A DNA stretch of 64,000 nt from NCBI GenBank assembly GCA_037446725.1, contig JBBIIC010000004.1, positions 1 through 64,000 on the forward strand. The letters are read 5' to 3'. Each line of letters starts with the position of its first letter. Position 1 is the first letter of the stretch. The DNA is from JBBIIC01 sp037446725. GTDB taxonomy: Bacteria; Actinomycetota; Coriobacteriia; Anaerosomatales; SLCP01. The position numbers and the translations under genes are program-made. The notes beneath the pieces were generated by a model. That model was given only the letters and a program-made list of their open reading frames with translations. It made no database searches and was not told where the DNA came from. Positions 56,295-64,000 of this stretch are shown one piece after another.

Positions 56295-57652
56295 CGTTGT
56301 CGGCTTCGCGCGCCGCCGCGCTTCGCATCCTCACGGAGATTCGCAGGCGCGACGCCTGGAGCCACGACGCGATCGCGCGCATGCTCCCGGGACTCGGTCT
56401 GGAGGAGCGGGACTCCGCCCACGCCACGCGTCTCGTCTACGGCGTCCTTTCGTGCGAAGGTACCCTTGACGACGCTCTGGACCGCTACATCGACCGTCCG
56501 GGCCGCACCCACCCCAAGGTGCGGGATGCCTTGCGCGTTGCAGCCTACGAGCTGCTCTTCGGCGGGAGCGTTCACGCGGTCGCGGTCGACCAGGGGGTGG
56601 AGGCGGTTCGAGCCGTCCACTCGAGGGCGGCATCGCTGGCAAACGCGGTCCTGAGGCGTCTCGCCTCAGACGCGCCCTCGTTCCCATGGGGTGATCCGGA
56701 CACTGATCTCGATGCGCTCTCACGCCTCACCGCACACCCCTCATGGCTTGCGCGACTGCTCGTCAACGAGCTCGGGAGGCCCGTCGCCCGATCGATGATG
56801 GAGGCGAACAACGAGCCGGCTCCCTTATTCCTCGCACACAACCCGTTCCGTGGTTCGATGGAGGATCTCGTCGATGAGCTCGATCGGGAGAGGGTCGAGG
56901 CGCGACCCTTCGGGCCCGCGGGTTGCCTGCATGCCGGCCGATCCGCGGCCGCGGTGCGCAGTCGTGCTCTGCGCGAAGGTAGGTGCATCGTCACCGATGC
57001 GGCCGCTCAGTTCGTCGCCACGCTTGCCGCACCTGGACCCCGCGGCCGAGCCGTCGAGCTCGCCGCCGGTCGGGGAACCAAGACCCTCGTAATGCAGGCT
57101 GCGTCCCTGCTGACTGGCGGCGTCGGCGAGATACTGAGCGCAGACCTCCACGAGTTCAAGACCGCGCTCCTTGCACGCCGCATGAGCGATCTGGGTGTCC
57201 CGGGGGTCACCGTCCGCACCACCGACACCACCGATCCAGCGGTCGTAGACACGCTCGGAGGTCCGGGGTCTGCGGATGTCGTGCTCGTGGACGCACCCTG
57301 TTCCGGGCTCGGAACCCTTCGAAGACACCCCGAGAAGCGCTGGCGTCTGAACCCCGCGAGCATCGAACAGACCGCGGTCATCGGTGAAGCGATGCTCCTC
57401 AACGCCGCACGCCTTGTCCGACGGGGAGGTTTCGTGGTGTACTCGACGTGCACCGTGACCAAGCGTGAGAACCAGCAGGTCGTGGAGGAATTCCTGGCTG
57501 GTGAGGGCGGGCGGGGGTTCGCTACCGCGTCTGTCGCGAACGCCCTTCCGGAGGGCTGGGAGCCATCCGTCACCGAGCAGGGCTGGTTCCGTTCGCTGCC
57601 CGCCCCCGGCGGGCCCGACGGCCACTTCGCGGCGGTGCTCAAGACCGGCTGA
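56291..57652 (+). CDS. rsmB: 16S rRNA (cytosine-5)-methyltransferase RsmB
   Basis: 453 residues. An N-terminal NusB-like helical domain (ARLVYGV-type block ATRLVYGVLSCEGTLDDALD, then ALRVAAYELLFG) is joined to a SAM-dependent methyltransferase. The two catalytic cysteines are in DAPCSGLGTLRRHPEKRW and VYSTCTVTKREN. It methylates C967 in 16S rRNA. The SAM-binding loop reads ELAAGRGTKT, close to the family's APGGKT. GTG start in a GTGA overlap with fmt. def-fmt-rsmB is a standard group. Confidence 0.93.
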   Translation: MTLSASRAAALRILTEIRRRDAWSHDAIARMLPGLGLEERDSAHATRLVYGVLSCEGTLDDALDRYIDRPGRTHPKVRDALRVAAYELLFGGSVHAVAVDQGVEAVRAVHSRAASLANAVLRRLASDAPSFPWGDPDTDLDALSRLTAHPSWLARLLVNELGRPVARSMMEANNEPAPLFLAHNPFRGSMEDLVDELDRERVEARPFGPAGCLHAGRSAAAVRSRALREGRCIVTDAAAQFVATLAAPGPRGRAVELAAGRGTKTLVMQAASLLTGGVGEILSADLHEFKTALLARRMSDLGVPGVTVRTTDTTDPAVVDTLGGPGSADVVLVDAPCSGLGTLRRHPEKRWRLNPASIEQTAVIGEAMLLNAARLVRRGGFVVYSTCTVTKRENQQVVEEFLAGEGGRGFATASVANALPEGWEPSVTEQGWFRSLPAPGGPDGHFAAVLKTG

Positions 57653-57689
57653 GCAGGGATCGACATCGTCTCGATCGAGGAGGATTCAG

Positions 57690-58655
57690 ATGCGCACGAC
57701 GAGAATCGTCGAGATGCTAGAAGTCACCGAGGCCGCGGCACTCGCTGCCGGCAGGTGGATGGGGAAGGGCGACAAGCACGCTGCCGACAATGCCGCGGTC
57801 GAGGCGATGCGCGCGGCATTCAATCACCTCGAGATATCAGGAGAGATCGTCATCGGAGAAGGTGAGCGCGACGAGGCGCCCATGCTCTTCATCGGCGAGA
57901 AGGTGGGTGCGGGCGGGGAGGAGATAGACATCGCGGTCGATCCCCTCGAGGGGACCAACCTCACCGCGTACGGCCAGTCGAACTCCCTCGCCGTCCTCGC
58001 CTTCGGGCCCAAAGGGACGCTGCTCAACGCCCCTGACACCTACATGATGAAGGTTGCGACCGGTCCGGTAGCGGCCGGTGCCATCCACGTCGACGCTGCA
58101 CCCGCTGAGAATGTCCGCGGTGTCGCACGGGCGCTCGGACGTCCGGTCGAGGACATCGTCGTGTGCATTCTCGACCGCGACCGCCACGACGACCTGATCG
58201 CCGAGGTGCGCCAGGCGGGAGCGAGGATCCGGCTGATCTCGGACGGTGACGTGTTCGGCGCTGTTGCCACCGCCATCGAAGGCACCGGCATCCACCTCTA
58301 TATGGGGATCGGTGCCGCGCCGGAGGGCGTGCTGGCCGCGGCGGCCATGCGCTGCATCGGCGGGCAGTTCATGGGGCGCTTCAGGTTCCGCAACGAAGAA
58401 GAACGCGCGCGTGCCGAGCGCATGTCGAAATGCGATGTCGACGGCGTGCTCGACATGGACTGCCTCGTCGCCACGGATGAGGCGGCATTCATCGCGACCG
58501 GGGTGACTGACGGTGAGATGCTGCGCGGTGTGAAGTACTTTGGGAAAGGGTCACGCACCCATTCGGTGGCCATGGACGCGTCCACAGGTACGGTCCGGTT
58601 CATCGAGACTGTGTACAAGACCGGTGAAGAGCCCTTCTGGGTCAGGCGTGACTAA
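57690..58655 (+). CDS. glpX: Fructose-1,6-bisphosphatase, class II (GlpX)
   Basis: 321 residues. It dephosphorylates fructose-1,6-bisphosphate in gluconeogenesis. Residues GEGERDEAPML, then DIAVDPLEGTNLTAYG, and LMDGDV-type ISDGDVFGAVAT blocks with metal Asp/Glu are typical. MGIGAAPEGVLAAAAMRCIG holds the substrate loop. Strong GAGGAGG before the ATG. It lies alone between rsmB and the opposing fmdB-type gene. Confidence 0.94.
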   Translation: MRTTRIVEMLEVTEAAALAAGRWMGKGDKHAADNAAVEAMRAAFNHLEISGEIVIGEGERDEAPMLFIGEKVGAGGEEIDIAVDPLEGTNLTAYGQSNSLAVLAFGPKGTLLNAPDTYMMKVATGPVAAGAIHVDAAPAENVRGVARALGRPVEDIVVCILDRDRHDDLIAEVRQAGARIRLISDGDVFGAVATAIEGTGIHLYMGIGAAPEGVLAAAAMRCIGGQFMGRFRFRNEEERARAERMSKCDVDGVLDMDCLVATDEAAFIATGVTDGEMLRGVKYFGKGSRTHSVAMDASTGTVRFIETVYKTGEEPFWVRRD

Positions 58656-58668
58656 CAGGCGGCCGTAC

Positions 58669-58944
58669 TCAGGCGTCAGCGGCGGGACACGACGAGCAGT
58701 TCGAGCCGCATGCGGGCGAAGCAGCGGGCGCATCAGAGGACGGAGTGTCTGCGGCGGACGTGGACCGCGTGCGGTAGTCCGTGTTATGAAAGCCCGACCC
58801 CTTGAACACGACTCCGACCGGGCTGAAGATGCGTTTCGCTGGCGAATCGCACCGCGGGCAGGACTCGTCACCGGACTCTCCGATAGAGCGAGTGACTTCG
58901 TAGTCGTGGTCACAGCTGGTGCAGCGGTAGTCGTACCTCGGCAT
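58669..58944 (-). CDS. FmdB-family zinc-ribbon protein
   Basis: 91 residues. The FmdB zinc ribbon is RYDYRCTSCDHDYEVTRSI with CPRCDSPAKRIFSP, a C4 ribbon, and the FKGSGFHNTDYR block is diagnostic. The C-terminus is Ala/Ser-rich and has extra cysteines (CGSNCSSC), which may bind another metal. A role in regulation of formamidase/amidase was proposed for the family; generally the function is unknown. GGAGCAGG lies upstream of the ATG. Convergent with glpX. Confidence 0.9.
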   Translation of the reverse strand: MPRYDYRCTSCDHDYEVTRSIGESGDESCPRCDSPAKRIFSPVGVVFKGSGFHNTDYRTRSTSAADTPSSDAPAASPACGSNCSSCPAADA

Positions 58945-59042
58945 GCCGCCTGCTCCTCTCGGGTGGAACGTCAGAACAGGCTTGCACGATAGCGAGTGCC
59001 GTGCCTGCCCGCAAGCGACCGGGCCGTACTACACTGGTGGTC

Positions 59043-60320
59043 ATGGAACACACCGCAGACAACGAACACGACAGCGCCGCTGCGTCGCCTCCGGTGATGG
59101 GTGAGACCCAACCCGCTGCGGAACCCGAGCGCGCGCAGGCTCAGGACGCACCTGTGCAGCGTCCCGATGACCACGGCAGAGTCCGGCCGCCGGAGGTGCC
59201 TGATGGCGCGTCCACGCATGCTGCCACCCAGCCCTTGTTCGTCGAGCGCGAGCGGCCGTCGCGCCGGCCGCTCGTCTCGCGGACACTCATCGCCGTTGTC
59301 CTAGGGGCGGCTGCGATCATCGCTCTAGCCCTGGCGCTCGCGACCTGGTACCTCTCAGGCATCGGGATGCTCGTTCCCAACGTCATCGGCATCCAGGAAG
59401 GTGTTGCACGGGCGCGGCTCGCACAGGCGGGGCTCGAGGTTTCCAGTGTCGAACGCCGGTTCGACGTCCAGCCCGAGGGCACCGTCCTCGCACAGAGCCC
59501 CGGGGAGGGCGCGCGCCTCCCGCGCGGCGGCGGTGTCGCACTCGTCGTGTCTGCCGGCACCGAGGAGTTCATCATGCCGGACGTGACTGGCACGGGTATC
59601 AACGTGGCCCGCGCCCAATTGGAGCAACGCGGGCTCGTGGTGAGGATCGAGGCCGTTGAATCGGACCAACCGAGTGACACCGTGCTCGAAACGATACCCT
59701 CACCCGGCTCCCTCGTGCGCACCTCCGACATCGTGCGCGTGCGCATCGCTTCTGAGGGGACCGCGTCCGAGGCACTGCTGCCATTCCCGTTGCAGGGGAC
59801 CTCGTTCGTCATCGATCCTTCGCCCATCATCGGTGCCGATGTGGACCCGCCCCTTGAGGTCGCTCGCCGTCTCAGGTCCCTGCTTGAGGCCTCGGGTGCG
59901 CAGGTGATCATCACCCGGTCGATCACCGAGACCGATGCCCCCGCAGCCGCGCGCGCCCAGCGCGCGAGTGAGGCGCCCGTCACGCTCACGGCGCTAGTCG
60001 GACTCGACATCGTGGCTGATGCCCCTGTCGGGCTCGGGGTGCTGGTTCCCGGCGCGGACACCGTGCCCGAGCAACAAGCTCAGGCCTCCAGCCAACTCGC
60101 CGATGTCCTCGGCAGGCTCCTGACCGAGCAGCAGTCGGGTGTCACGAGATCCGTCCTCGGGTCGGACCCCGTGGTCGCTGCGACATCCGCACCGTCCCTG
60201 CGCATCAGACTGGGCGCCCTCGCGTCGCGCGAGGACGTTGCCGCCTTCCGTGATCCCACGTGGAGCGACACGGTGGCAAGAGCGATCTACCGGGCTCTCG
60301 GAGAGCAGTACGCGAAGTAG
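59043..60320 (+). CDS. Membrane-anchored PASTA protein with a degenerate amidase-like domain
   Basis: 425 residues. A Pro/Ala/Glu-rich cytoplasmic tail (1-80) precedes one transmembrane helix (81-103, LIAVVLGAAAIIALALALA). Two extracellular PASTA repeats follow: VPNVIGIQEGVARARLAQAG and MPDVTGTGINVARAQLEQRG. Residues about 255-425 have the layout of Amidase_3 cell-wall amidases (FVIDPSP, RLRSLLEASGAQVIITRS, LRIRLGALASREDVAAF), but the HGG His, the second His and the catalytic Glu are all replaced. It probably binds peptidoglycan or muropeptides without cutting. TACACT seven bases before the ATG and no ribosome site suggest a leaderless mRNA. Confidence 0.82.
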   Translation: MEHTADNEHDSAAASPPVMGETQPAAEPERAQAQDAPVQRPDDHGRVRPPEVPDGASTHAATQPLFVERERPSRRPLVSRTLIAVVLGAAAIIALALALATWYLSGIGMLVPNVIGIQEGVARARLAQAGLEVSSVERRFDVQPEGTVLAQSPGEGARLPRGGGVALVVSAGTEEFIMPDVTGTGINVARAQLEQRGLVVRIEAVESDQPSDTVLETIPSPGSLVRTSDIVRVRIASEGTASEALLPFPLQGTSFVIDPSPIIGADVDPPLEVARRLRSLLEASGAQVIITRSITETDAPAAARAQRASEAPVTLTALVGLDIVADAPVGLGVLVPGADTVPEQQAQASSQLADVLGRLLTEQQSGVTRSVLGSDPVVAATSAPSLRIRLGALASREDVAAFRDPTWSDTVARAIYRALGEQYAK

Positions 60321-60373
60321 TCCGGCACGATTGCGCGCGGCCCTGTTCGTGTGGCATAGTCGACACAGCCAAA

Positions 60374-60473
60374 CCGTATCGGGAGCTGCCTGCAGCGGCT
60401 GAGAGGCGGTCACCAGACCGCGACCGAGAGGACGGCCCCGGTAATGCGGGGCCTGCATCACGGGCCATGACGG
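60374..60473 (+). promoter_or_regulatory. TPP riboswitch (THI element), somewhat diverged
   Basis: CGGGAGCTGCC, GCGGCTGAGAGG, a variable hairpin GCGGTC/GACCGC, and CCCCGGTAATGCGGGG correspond to the conserved TPP-riboswitch blocks; the GAACCTGATC segment is altered to GAGGACGGCC. P1 can form from CCGTAT with ATGACGG (one bulged G). The downstream genes are a thiamine transporter and thiamine pyrophosphokinase, which makes the assignment convincing. The 3' segment CATGACGG is also complementary to the thiT start region. Confidence 0.8.
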
Positions 60474-60536
60474 ATGTCGTTCCTGTCGCGGCGTCGATCC
60501 CACTACGGTGAACGTCCCTGCCGAACGGAGGCCGTC

Positions 60537-61112
60537 ATGAGGCAACGACGCACCAGGATACTGCTCGAGATCGCGCTTACCATCGCGCTCGCCACCGTGC
60601 TCGGGATGTTCACGCTCTGGCGCATGCCGCAGGGGGGGAGTGTCTCCCTGGAGATGCTTCCCATCTTCGTGCTCGCGTTCAGGCGAGGAGTCGGGCCGGG
60701 CCTCGTGGCCGGAGCGCTCTACGGACTGGTGGATCTCATGGTGAACCCGTTCATTGTGCACTGGGCGCAGCTGCTTCTCGACTACCCCGTTGCATACCTG
60801 CTGGTAGGTCTTGCGGGGTTCGGTGCTGCTGGGCTCACACGAGAGCTCACCCATGGTCGGGGTCCGCGCGTAGCGGGCGTGCTCGCCGCCGGTATCGCGG
60901 TGGGCTCCGCGGGTCGCTACCTCGCCCACGTGATCTCCGGCGTCATCTTCTTCTCTGAGTTCGCGCCTGCGGGTCAGCCTGTCTGGGCGTACTCGGCCGT
61001 CTACAACCTCTACGTGCCGCTGTCCGCTGCCGGCTGCTTCGTTGCCGCCCTGCTGATTGTTCCCGCGCTCGGTCGCGTGCTTCCGCCGACGGAAAGCGGT
61101 GGTGCGTCATGA
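60537..61112 (+). CDS. thiT: Thiamine ECF-transporter substrate-binding subunit ThiT
   Basis: 191 residues, an integral membrane protein with about six hydrophobic segments. The YuaJ/ThiT signature is visible: FTLWRMPQGGSVSLEMLPIF and ALYGLVDLMVNP. It binds thiamine and works with a shared ECF energising module, which is not in this window. CGGAGG lies five bases before the ATG. It overlaps thiN by four bases (ATGA). Expression is expected to fall when TPP is plentiful. Confidence 0.93.
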   Translation: MRQRRTRILLEIALTIALATVLGMFTLWRMPQGGSVSLEMLPIFVLAFRRGVGPGLVAGALYGLVDLMVNPFIVHWAQLLLDYPVAYLLVGLAGFGAAGLTRELTHGRGPRVAGVLAAGIAVGSAGRYLAHVISGVIFFSEFAPAGQPVWAYSAVYNLYVPLSAAGCFVAALLIVPALGRVLPPTESGGAS

Positions 61113-61789
61113 GCACGGCGCTGCTCGTCTGTGCTGCACCGTTGCCCGGTGCTCTCGACTACTACCGCGCGCTGATCACGGGCCATCCCGGTCGCGTCGT
61201 CGCCGTAGACGGCGGCGCCGATCTCTGCCGGCACGTCGGGCGCACGCCCGACGTGCTGATCGGGGACCTCGACTCGATCGGTCATGAGGCTCGGGCAGCC
61301 GCGGAGTCGGCGGGTGTGCGCGTCGTCGGCGTTCCAGTGGAAAAGGACGTGACCGACCTCGATCTCGCGCTGGAACACGCGTACGCCTCAGGGGAGAGCG
61401 GGGTGATCGTGACAGCGGCCTGGTCGGGACGGGTCGATCACACGCTGGCCGCGGTCGGAAGCGTGCTCGGCGCGTCTCGGGTCGTCATCGACGTACTCGA
61501 TCCGCAGACAACCGGGTGCGTGCTCGACTCGGCGGGCCGGAGCACGGTCGCGCTCGATTGCCCGGGTTCCACGTTCTCCCTCTTCACCATCGACCCGACC
61601 GTTCGCGTCACCTGTGAAGGCGTTCGCTATCCATTGCGGTCCGCTTCACTCGAGCCCTTGTCGAGCCGGGGACTCAGCAACATCGTGCTCGGCACGCACG
61701 CGCACGTCACCGCCGAGAACGGTAGGGTACTGCTGCTCTCTCATGCGGTGGGAGCAGTGGGACCGGCCCGCATCCGCGAACATTCATAA
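61109..61789 (+). CDS. thiN: Thiamine pyrophosphokinase
   Basis: 226 residues. It converts thiamine to TPP with ATP. VVAVDGGADLCRHVGRTPDV near residue 29, IGDLDSI and VEKDVTDLDLALEHA hold the conserved Asp/Thr residues. The C-terminal part is the beta-barrel with GTHAHVTAENGRVLLL. ATGA overlap with thiT makes a two-gene salvage operon: import followed by pyrophosphorylation. Confidence 0.92.
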   Translation: MSTALLVCAAPLPGALDYYRALITGHPGRVVAVDGGADLCRHVGRTPDVLIGDLDSIGHEARAAAESAGVRVVGVPVEKDVTDLDLALEHAYASGESGVIVTAAWSGRVDHTLAAVGSVLGASRVVIDVLDPQTTGCVLDSAGRSTVALDCPGSTFSLFTIDPTVRVTCEGVRYPLRSASLEPLSSRGLSNIVLGTHAHVTAENGRVLLLSHAVGAVGPARIREHS

Positions 61790-61812
61790 GATCCGGGGTC
61801 GCACGGTATAAT
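61783..61812 (+). promoter_or_regulatory. Putative promoter for the GAF/HD-GYP gene
   Basis: A perfect TATAAT -10 is preceded at 18 bp by TTCATA. It lies 35 bases before the GTG start, just over the end of thiN. This is the only exact consensus -10 noted in the window. Confidence 0.6.
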
Positions 61813-61846
61813 CGCAGGACGACGTCCCCAGACGACGGGAGTACCC

Positions 61847-63628
61847 GTGCTCGTGATCATCGCGATCCTTCTCGGCGTCATCGCGTTCGCAGCGGCGTAC
61901 GCTGCATTCCTCTACGCATCACTCGCGCTCGCCTTCGCATCCCTCGCGTGTCTGCTCGCCGCCACTGCCGTCGTCCTGCTCGACCGGTCGCGTCGTGCCC
62001 CGGTCCGTTCGTCGTCTGCGCCGGAACAGGTCCGGTCACCGCTGTCCGCGAAGTCGCTCGAACCCTCCCCCGGTGATCGGGGACCCGTTCCGTCACCTTC
62101 CCGCTCAGCGGCACCGGTCGCCACAGAACCCCTCATCGTGATGCCGCAGGACATCGACGCCACCAGTGTGGCGCAGGCGTTCCTGACCGCCGCCGGAGCC
62201 ACCGGGCACGCCGTCCGCGTGACAGTGTGGCGCGGTGACGGCGCGGGCGATTCGGCCGCCGTGCCCGTCGCAGTGGCGGGCGTCCACGACGATGCTCTCG
62301 TCCAGGCCCGCGACTCCGTCTGCGACTGCATTGAGAAGGGAACGGCGGTGCTCGAATCGCTGACCGTCAGCGATGGCGAGCAGACCGGCGCGACCGCATG
62401 GCGCTACATCGTCCCCTTCTCACTCGGCGAGATCGCGGGAGCGGCGGGCGTGGACTTCATCGGTGAGCGTCCCGCGCTCGAACTCATGAACCGTAGCGCA
62501 GCGGCGTACCGGCTCCCGCTTGCGGCGGCCCTCGCACTCGAGATCGCCCGCGACGAGTCGGATGCCGCGAAAACCCTCATCGACACCGCACGCGAACTGG
62601 CGCGGCTTCTCGATCCCGATGCGATCGTGCGAACCGCCCTGTCCAAGGCCATCAAACTGACCGAGGCCCGGACCGGCAGCATCATGCTCTACGACAGAGA
62701 CGGCGTCGATCTTGTGATCGCTGCCGCCAAGGGGCTCCCCGACGAGGTGGTCGATTCCACCTCGGTCCGCCCGGGAAACGGCATTGCGGGCTGGGTCGCG
62801 CTCTCCGGTCAACCACTGGTCGTCGAGGACCTCCCAGGGCGGGAGTCCCCCACGCGCGTTCGTGGAACGAGGTCGGCGGTCTCCGTACCGATCGCCGATC
62901 CGGAAGGGGTACTCGGCGTGCTGAACGTCGGTAGCCCAGAACATCCGTCGCGTTTCACCGCGACCGAACTTGCGACCCTCGAAGCCCTTGCACACCAGAC
63001 AGCGGTGGCACTACGCAACGCGCGTGACATCGCGACCGCCGGCGACCTGTACTTCGACACGCTGAGAGCGCTCGCACTCGCCATCGAGAGTCGCGATCCG
63101 TATGCGCACGGCGGCACCGAGCGCGTCATGGAGTACACCGCGCTCATCGCCGCGGAGATGGGGCTTGAACCGGCTGAGTCGCGCCCCCTCGAGGTGGCGG
63201 CCATGCTGCATGACATCGGTATGCCGTCCGGGTGCGAGGAGGCGCTCTCGGCACCTCGTCCGCTCACGACCGTCGAGCGGGGCCTGATCGCGATGCACCC
63301 GGTCATCGCAGCCGAGATCCTCCGCCAGGCTCCCGCTTTGCATGATGTCGCGCCGATCGTCTACCACCACCACGAACGTTACGACGGCACGGGATACATC
63401 GACGGCCTGGCGGGGGAGGGCATACCTCTCGGCGCACGCATCCTCTGCGTGGCCGACGCCTACGTCGCCATGACCTCGGACAGGCCGTATCGCCCCTCGT
63501 TGAGCGCGGACGAGGCCGTGAGGGAGCTCCTGAAAGGCTCGGGGACCCAGTTCGATCCCGACGTCGTCGATGCCATGTTGGCGATCAGGACGTCGCGCTC
63601 GAGCCGGGTCCCCGGTACTGCGACCTGA
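61847..63628 (+). CDS. Membrane-anchored GAF-HD-GYP signalling protein
   Basis: 593 residues. One or two N-terminal membrane segments (1-45), a Ser/Pro-rich linker, and an N-terminal domain of about 150 residues precede a GAF domain (about 260-400, with SIMLYDRDGVDLVIAAAKG and NGIAGWVALSGQPLVVEDL). An HD-type phosphohydrolase follows: AAMLHDIGMP with the HD pair, and HHHERYDGTGYIDGLAGEGI. HD-GYP domains degrade cyclic di-GMP; the third letter of GYP is Ile here, which may affect activity or partner binding. GTG start with ACGGGA upstream. Confidence 0.88.
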   Translation: MLVIIAILLGVIAFAAAYAAFLYASLALAFASLACLLAATAVVLLDRSRRAPVRSSSAPEQVRSPLSAKSLEPSPGDRGPVPSPSRSAAPVATEPLIVMPQDIDATSVAQAFLTAAGATGHAVRVTVWRGDGAGDSAAVPVAVAGVHDDALVQARDSVCDCIEKGTAVLESLTVSDGEQTGATAWRYIVPFSLGEIAGAAGVDFIGERPALELMNRSAAAYRLPLAAALALEIARDESDAAKTLIDTARELARLLDPDAIVRTALSKAIKLTEARTGSIMLYDRDGVDLVIAAAKGLPDEVVDSTSVRPGNGIAGWVALSGQPLVVEDLPGRESPTRVRGTRSAVSVPIADPEGVLGVLNVGSPEHPSRFTATELATLEALAHQTAVALRNARDIATAGDLYFDTLRALALAIESRDPYAHGGTERVMEYTALIAAEMGLEPAESRPLEVAAMLHDIGMPSGCEEALSAPRPLTTVERGLIAMHPVIAAEILRQAPALHDVAPIVYHHHERYDGTGYIDGLAGEGIPLGARILCVADAYVAMTSDRPYRPSLSADEAVRELLKGSGTQFDPDVVDAMLAIRTSRSSRVPGTAT

Positions 63629-63629
63629 A

Positions 63630-63649
63630 GGCCCGGATTCGACCGGGCC
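63630..63649. terminator. Bidirectional terminator between the HD-GYP gene and rpmB
   Basis: A 7-bp perfect stem GGCCCGG/CCGGGCC with a six-base loop lies two bases after the HD-GYP stop and eight bases from the rpmB stop. The T-run is poor, but the convergent position fits a shared terminator. Confidence 0.6.
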
Positions 63650-63656
63650 ACACAGG

Positions 63657-63845
63657 CTACGCGCGGGTGACCTTGCCTGCCTTCATGCACTTCGTACAGA
63701 CGTTGATGCGCTTGACGCTCCCGTCGACGACAGCGTTCACCTTCTGGATGTTCGGTCGGAACACGCGGTTGGTCACGCGGTGCGAGTGGCTGACGTTGCG
63801 TCCGGCGGCGGGATGCTTCCCGCAGATGGTGCAGACCTTGGACAT
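63657..63845 (-). CDS. rpmB: Ribosomal protein bL28 (zinc-binding form)
   Basis: 62 residues. [20 protein letters not shown] at the N-terminus and the C-terminal [13 protein letters not shown] are diagnostic. The two CxxC pairs make this the C+ form that can bind zinc. The start is the inner ATG giving [10 protein letters not shown]; the upstream 33-base extension lacks the conserved start. A promoter lies about 75 bases upstream. 50S subunit component. Confidence 0.96.
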   Translation of the reverse strand: MSKVCTICGKHPAAGRNVSHSHRVTNRVFRPNIQKVNAVVDGSVKRINVCTKCMKAGKVTRA

Positions 63846-63917
63846 CTCGGTTCTCCGTTCCGGCGGCATGTGTCGCACCGAGATGAACCGGTGCGTAAGC
63901 GGTCAAAAAGCGCAGTG

Positions 63918-63946
63918 ATACTACCACACGCCAGGGTAGGTCACAA
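63918..63946 (-). promoter_or_regulatory. Promoter for rpmB
   Basis: On the minus strand, TTGTGA is followed after exactly 17 bp by TAGTAT, about 70 bases before the rpmB ATG. The sequence from here to the window's right edge contains no gene that I can identify. Confidence 0.6.
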
Positions 63947-64000
63947 GCGCTTCCAAGCCGGTGCGCGAACCGACCGGGCCGCCGACGCAATCGGCTATAC

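Noticed and set aside
63940..64000. tRNA-like T-arm (GGTTCGCGCACC) at the right edge, minus strand
   Set aside because: Loop length and missing acceptor/CCA do not fit a tRNA; the region is better read as upstream of the rpmB promoter.

Overview
The window is high-G+C, gene-dense bacterial chromosome with 55 protein-coding genes that I can support, two tRNAs, RNase P RNA and three metabolite riboswitches. There are no rRNAs, no CRISPR array, no phage and no intact insertion sequence. Several features together suggest an actinobacterium (Actinomycetota), probably one of the deep, often anaerobic lineages near Coriobacteriia rather than a streptomycete or mycobacterium: an IdeR/DtxR-type iron box, a Gram-positive LexA box (CGAAC-N4-GTTCG), DnaE2, many GTGA/ATGA start-stop overlaps, possible leaderless genes, a classical SAM-I riboswitch and ThiT, a direct glutaminyl-tRNA synthetase, and a DHH-CBS-tRNA-nucleotidyltransferase fusion. 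This placement is inference; no marker gene was compared with a database.

Layout, left to right. 0-9 kb: a FlgM-like and a YggT-like small protein, then deoB-pdp (deoxynucleoside salvage), the DHH-CBS-CCA fusion, a site-2 protease, trpS, scpA-scpB and a pseudouridine synthase. 9.9-13 kb: cobU-cobT-cobS-cobC, the late cobalamin (nucleotide loop) genes. 13-17 kb: hisC, a half-length DAHP-synthase homologue, tyrA-ACT and aroA (aromatic amino acids). 17-24.5 kb: cmk, plsC, ispH, a PDZ/radical-SAM/DUF512 protein, der, plsY, gpsA and rpe. 24.5-28.2 kb: an FMN riboswitch and ribD-ribE-ribBA-ribH, closed by a terminator. 28.4-36 kb: an unknown protein, then an Rrf2 regulator with iscS-iscU-mnmA (sulfur transfer), a PHP phosphoesterase, a Nif3-like protein, a zinc-ribbon coiled-coil protein, RNase H and QueD. 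36-39 kb: a 429-bp non-coding stretch ending in an iron box, then dtxR-feoB. 39.1-45.6 kb: a DNA-repair island with a LexA-box-driven small protein plus dnaE2, a dinB-lipoprotein pair on the other strand, and divergent nfo. 45.7-47.2 kb: an acidic, probably disordered Cys-tailed protein and rnpB. 47.2-50.8 kb (minus strand): gltX, tRNA-Gln, tRNA-Glu and glnS. 50.9-58.7 kb: a SAM riboswitch with metK, then priA, def, fmt, rsmB and glpX. 58.7-64 kb: an FmdB zinc ribbon, a PASTA/degenerate-amidase membrane protein, a TPP riboswitch with thiT-thiN, a GAF/HD-GYP protein and rpmB.

Most of this is core metabolism and information processing. The observations most worth a second look are the truncated DAHP-synthase homologue that has lost its substrate-binding residues, the reduced SOS mutagenesis cassette under a near-ideal LexA operator, the glnS/tRNA/gltX cluster, the PASTA protein carrying a catalytically degenerate amidase fold, the Fe-S-type cysteine motif of TrpRS with one ligand changed to His, the SAM-I riboswitch with an extra hairpin, and the acidic Cys4-tailed protein of unknown function.
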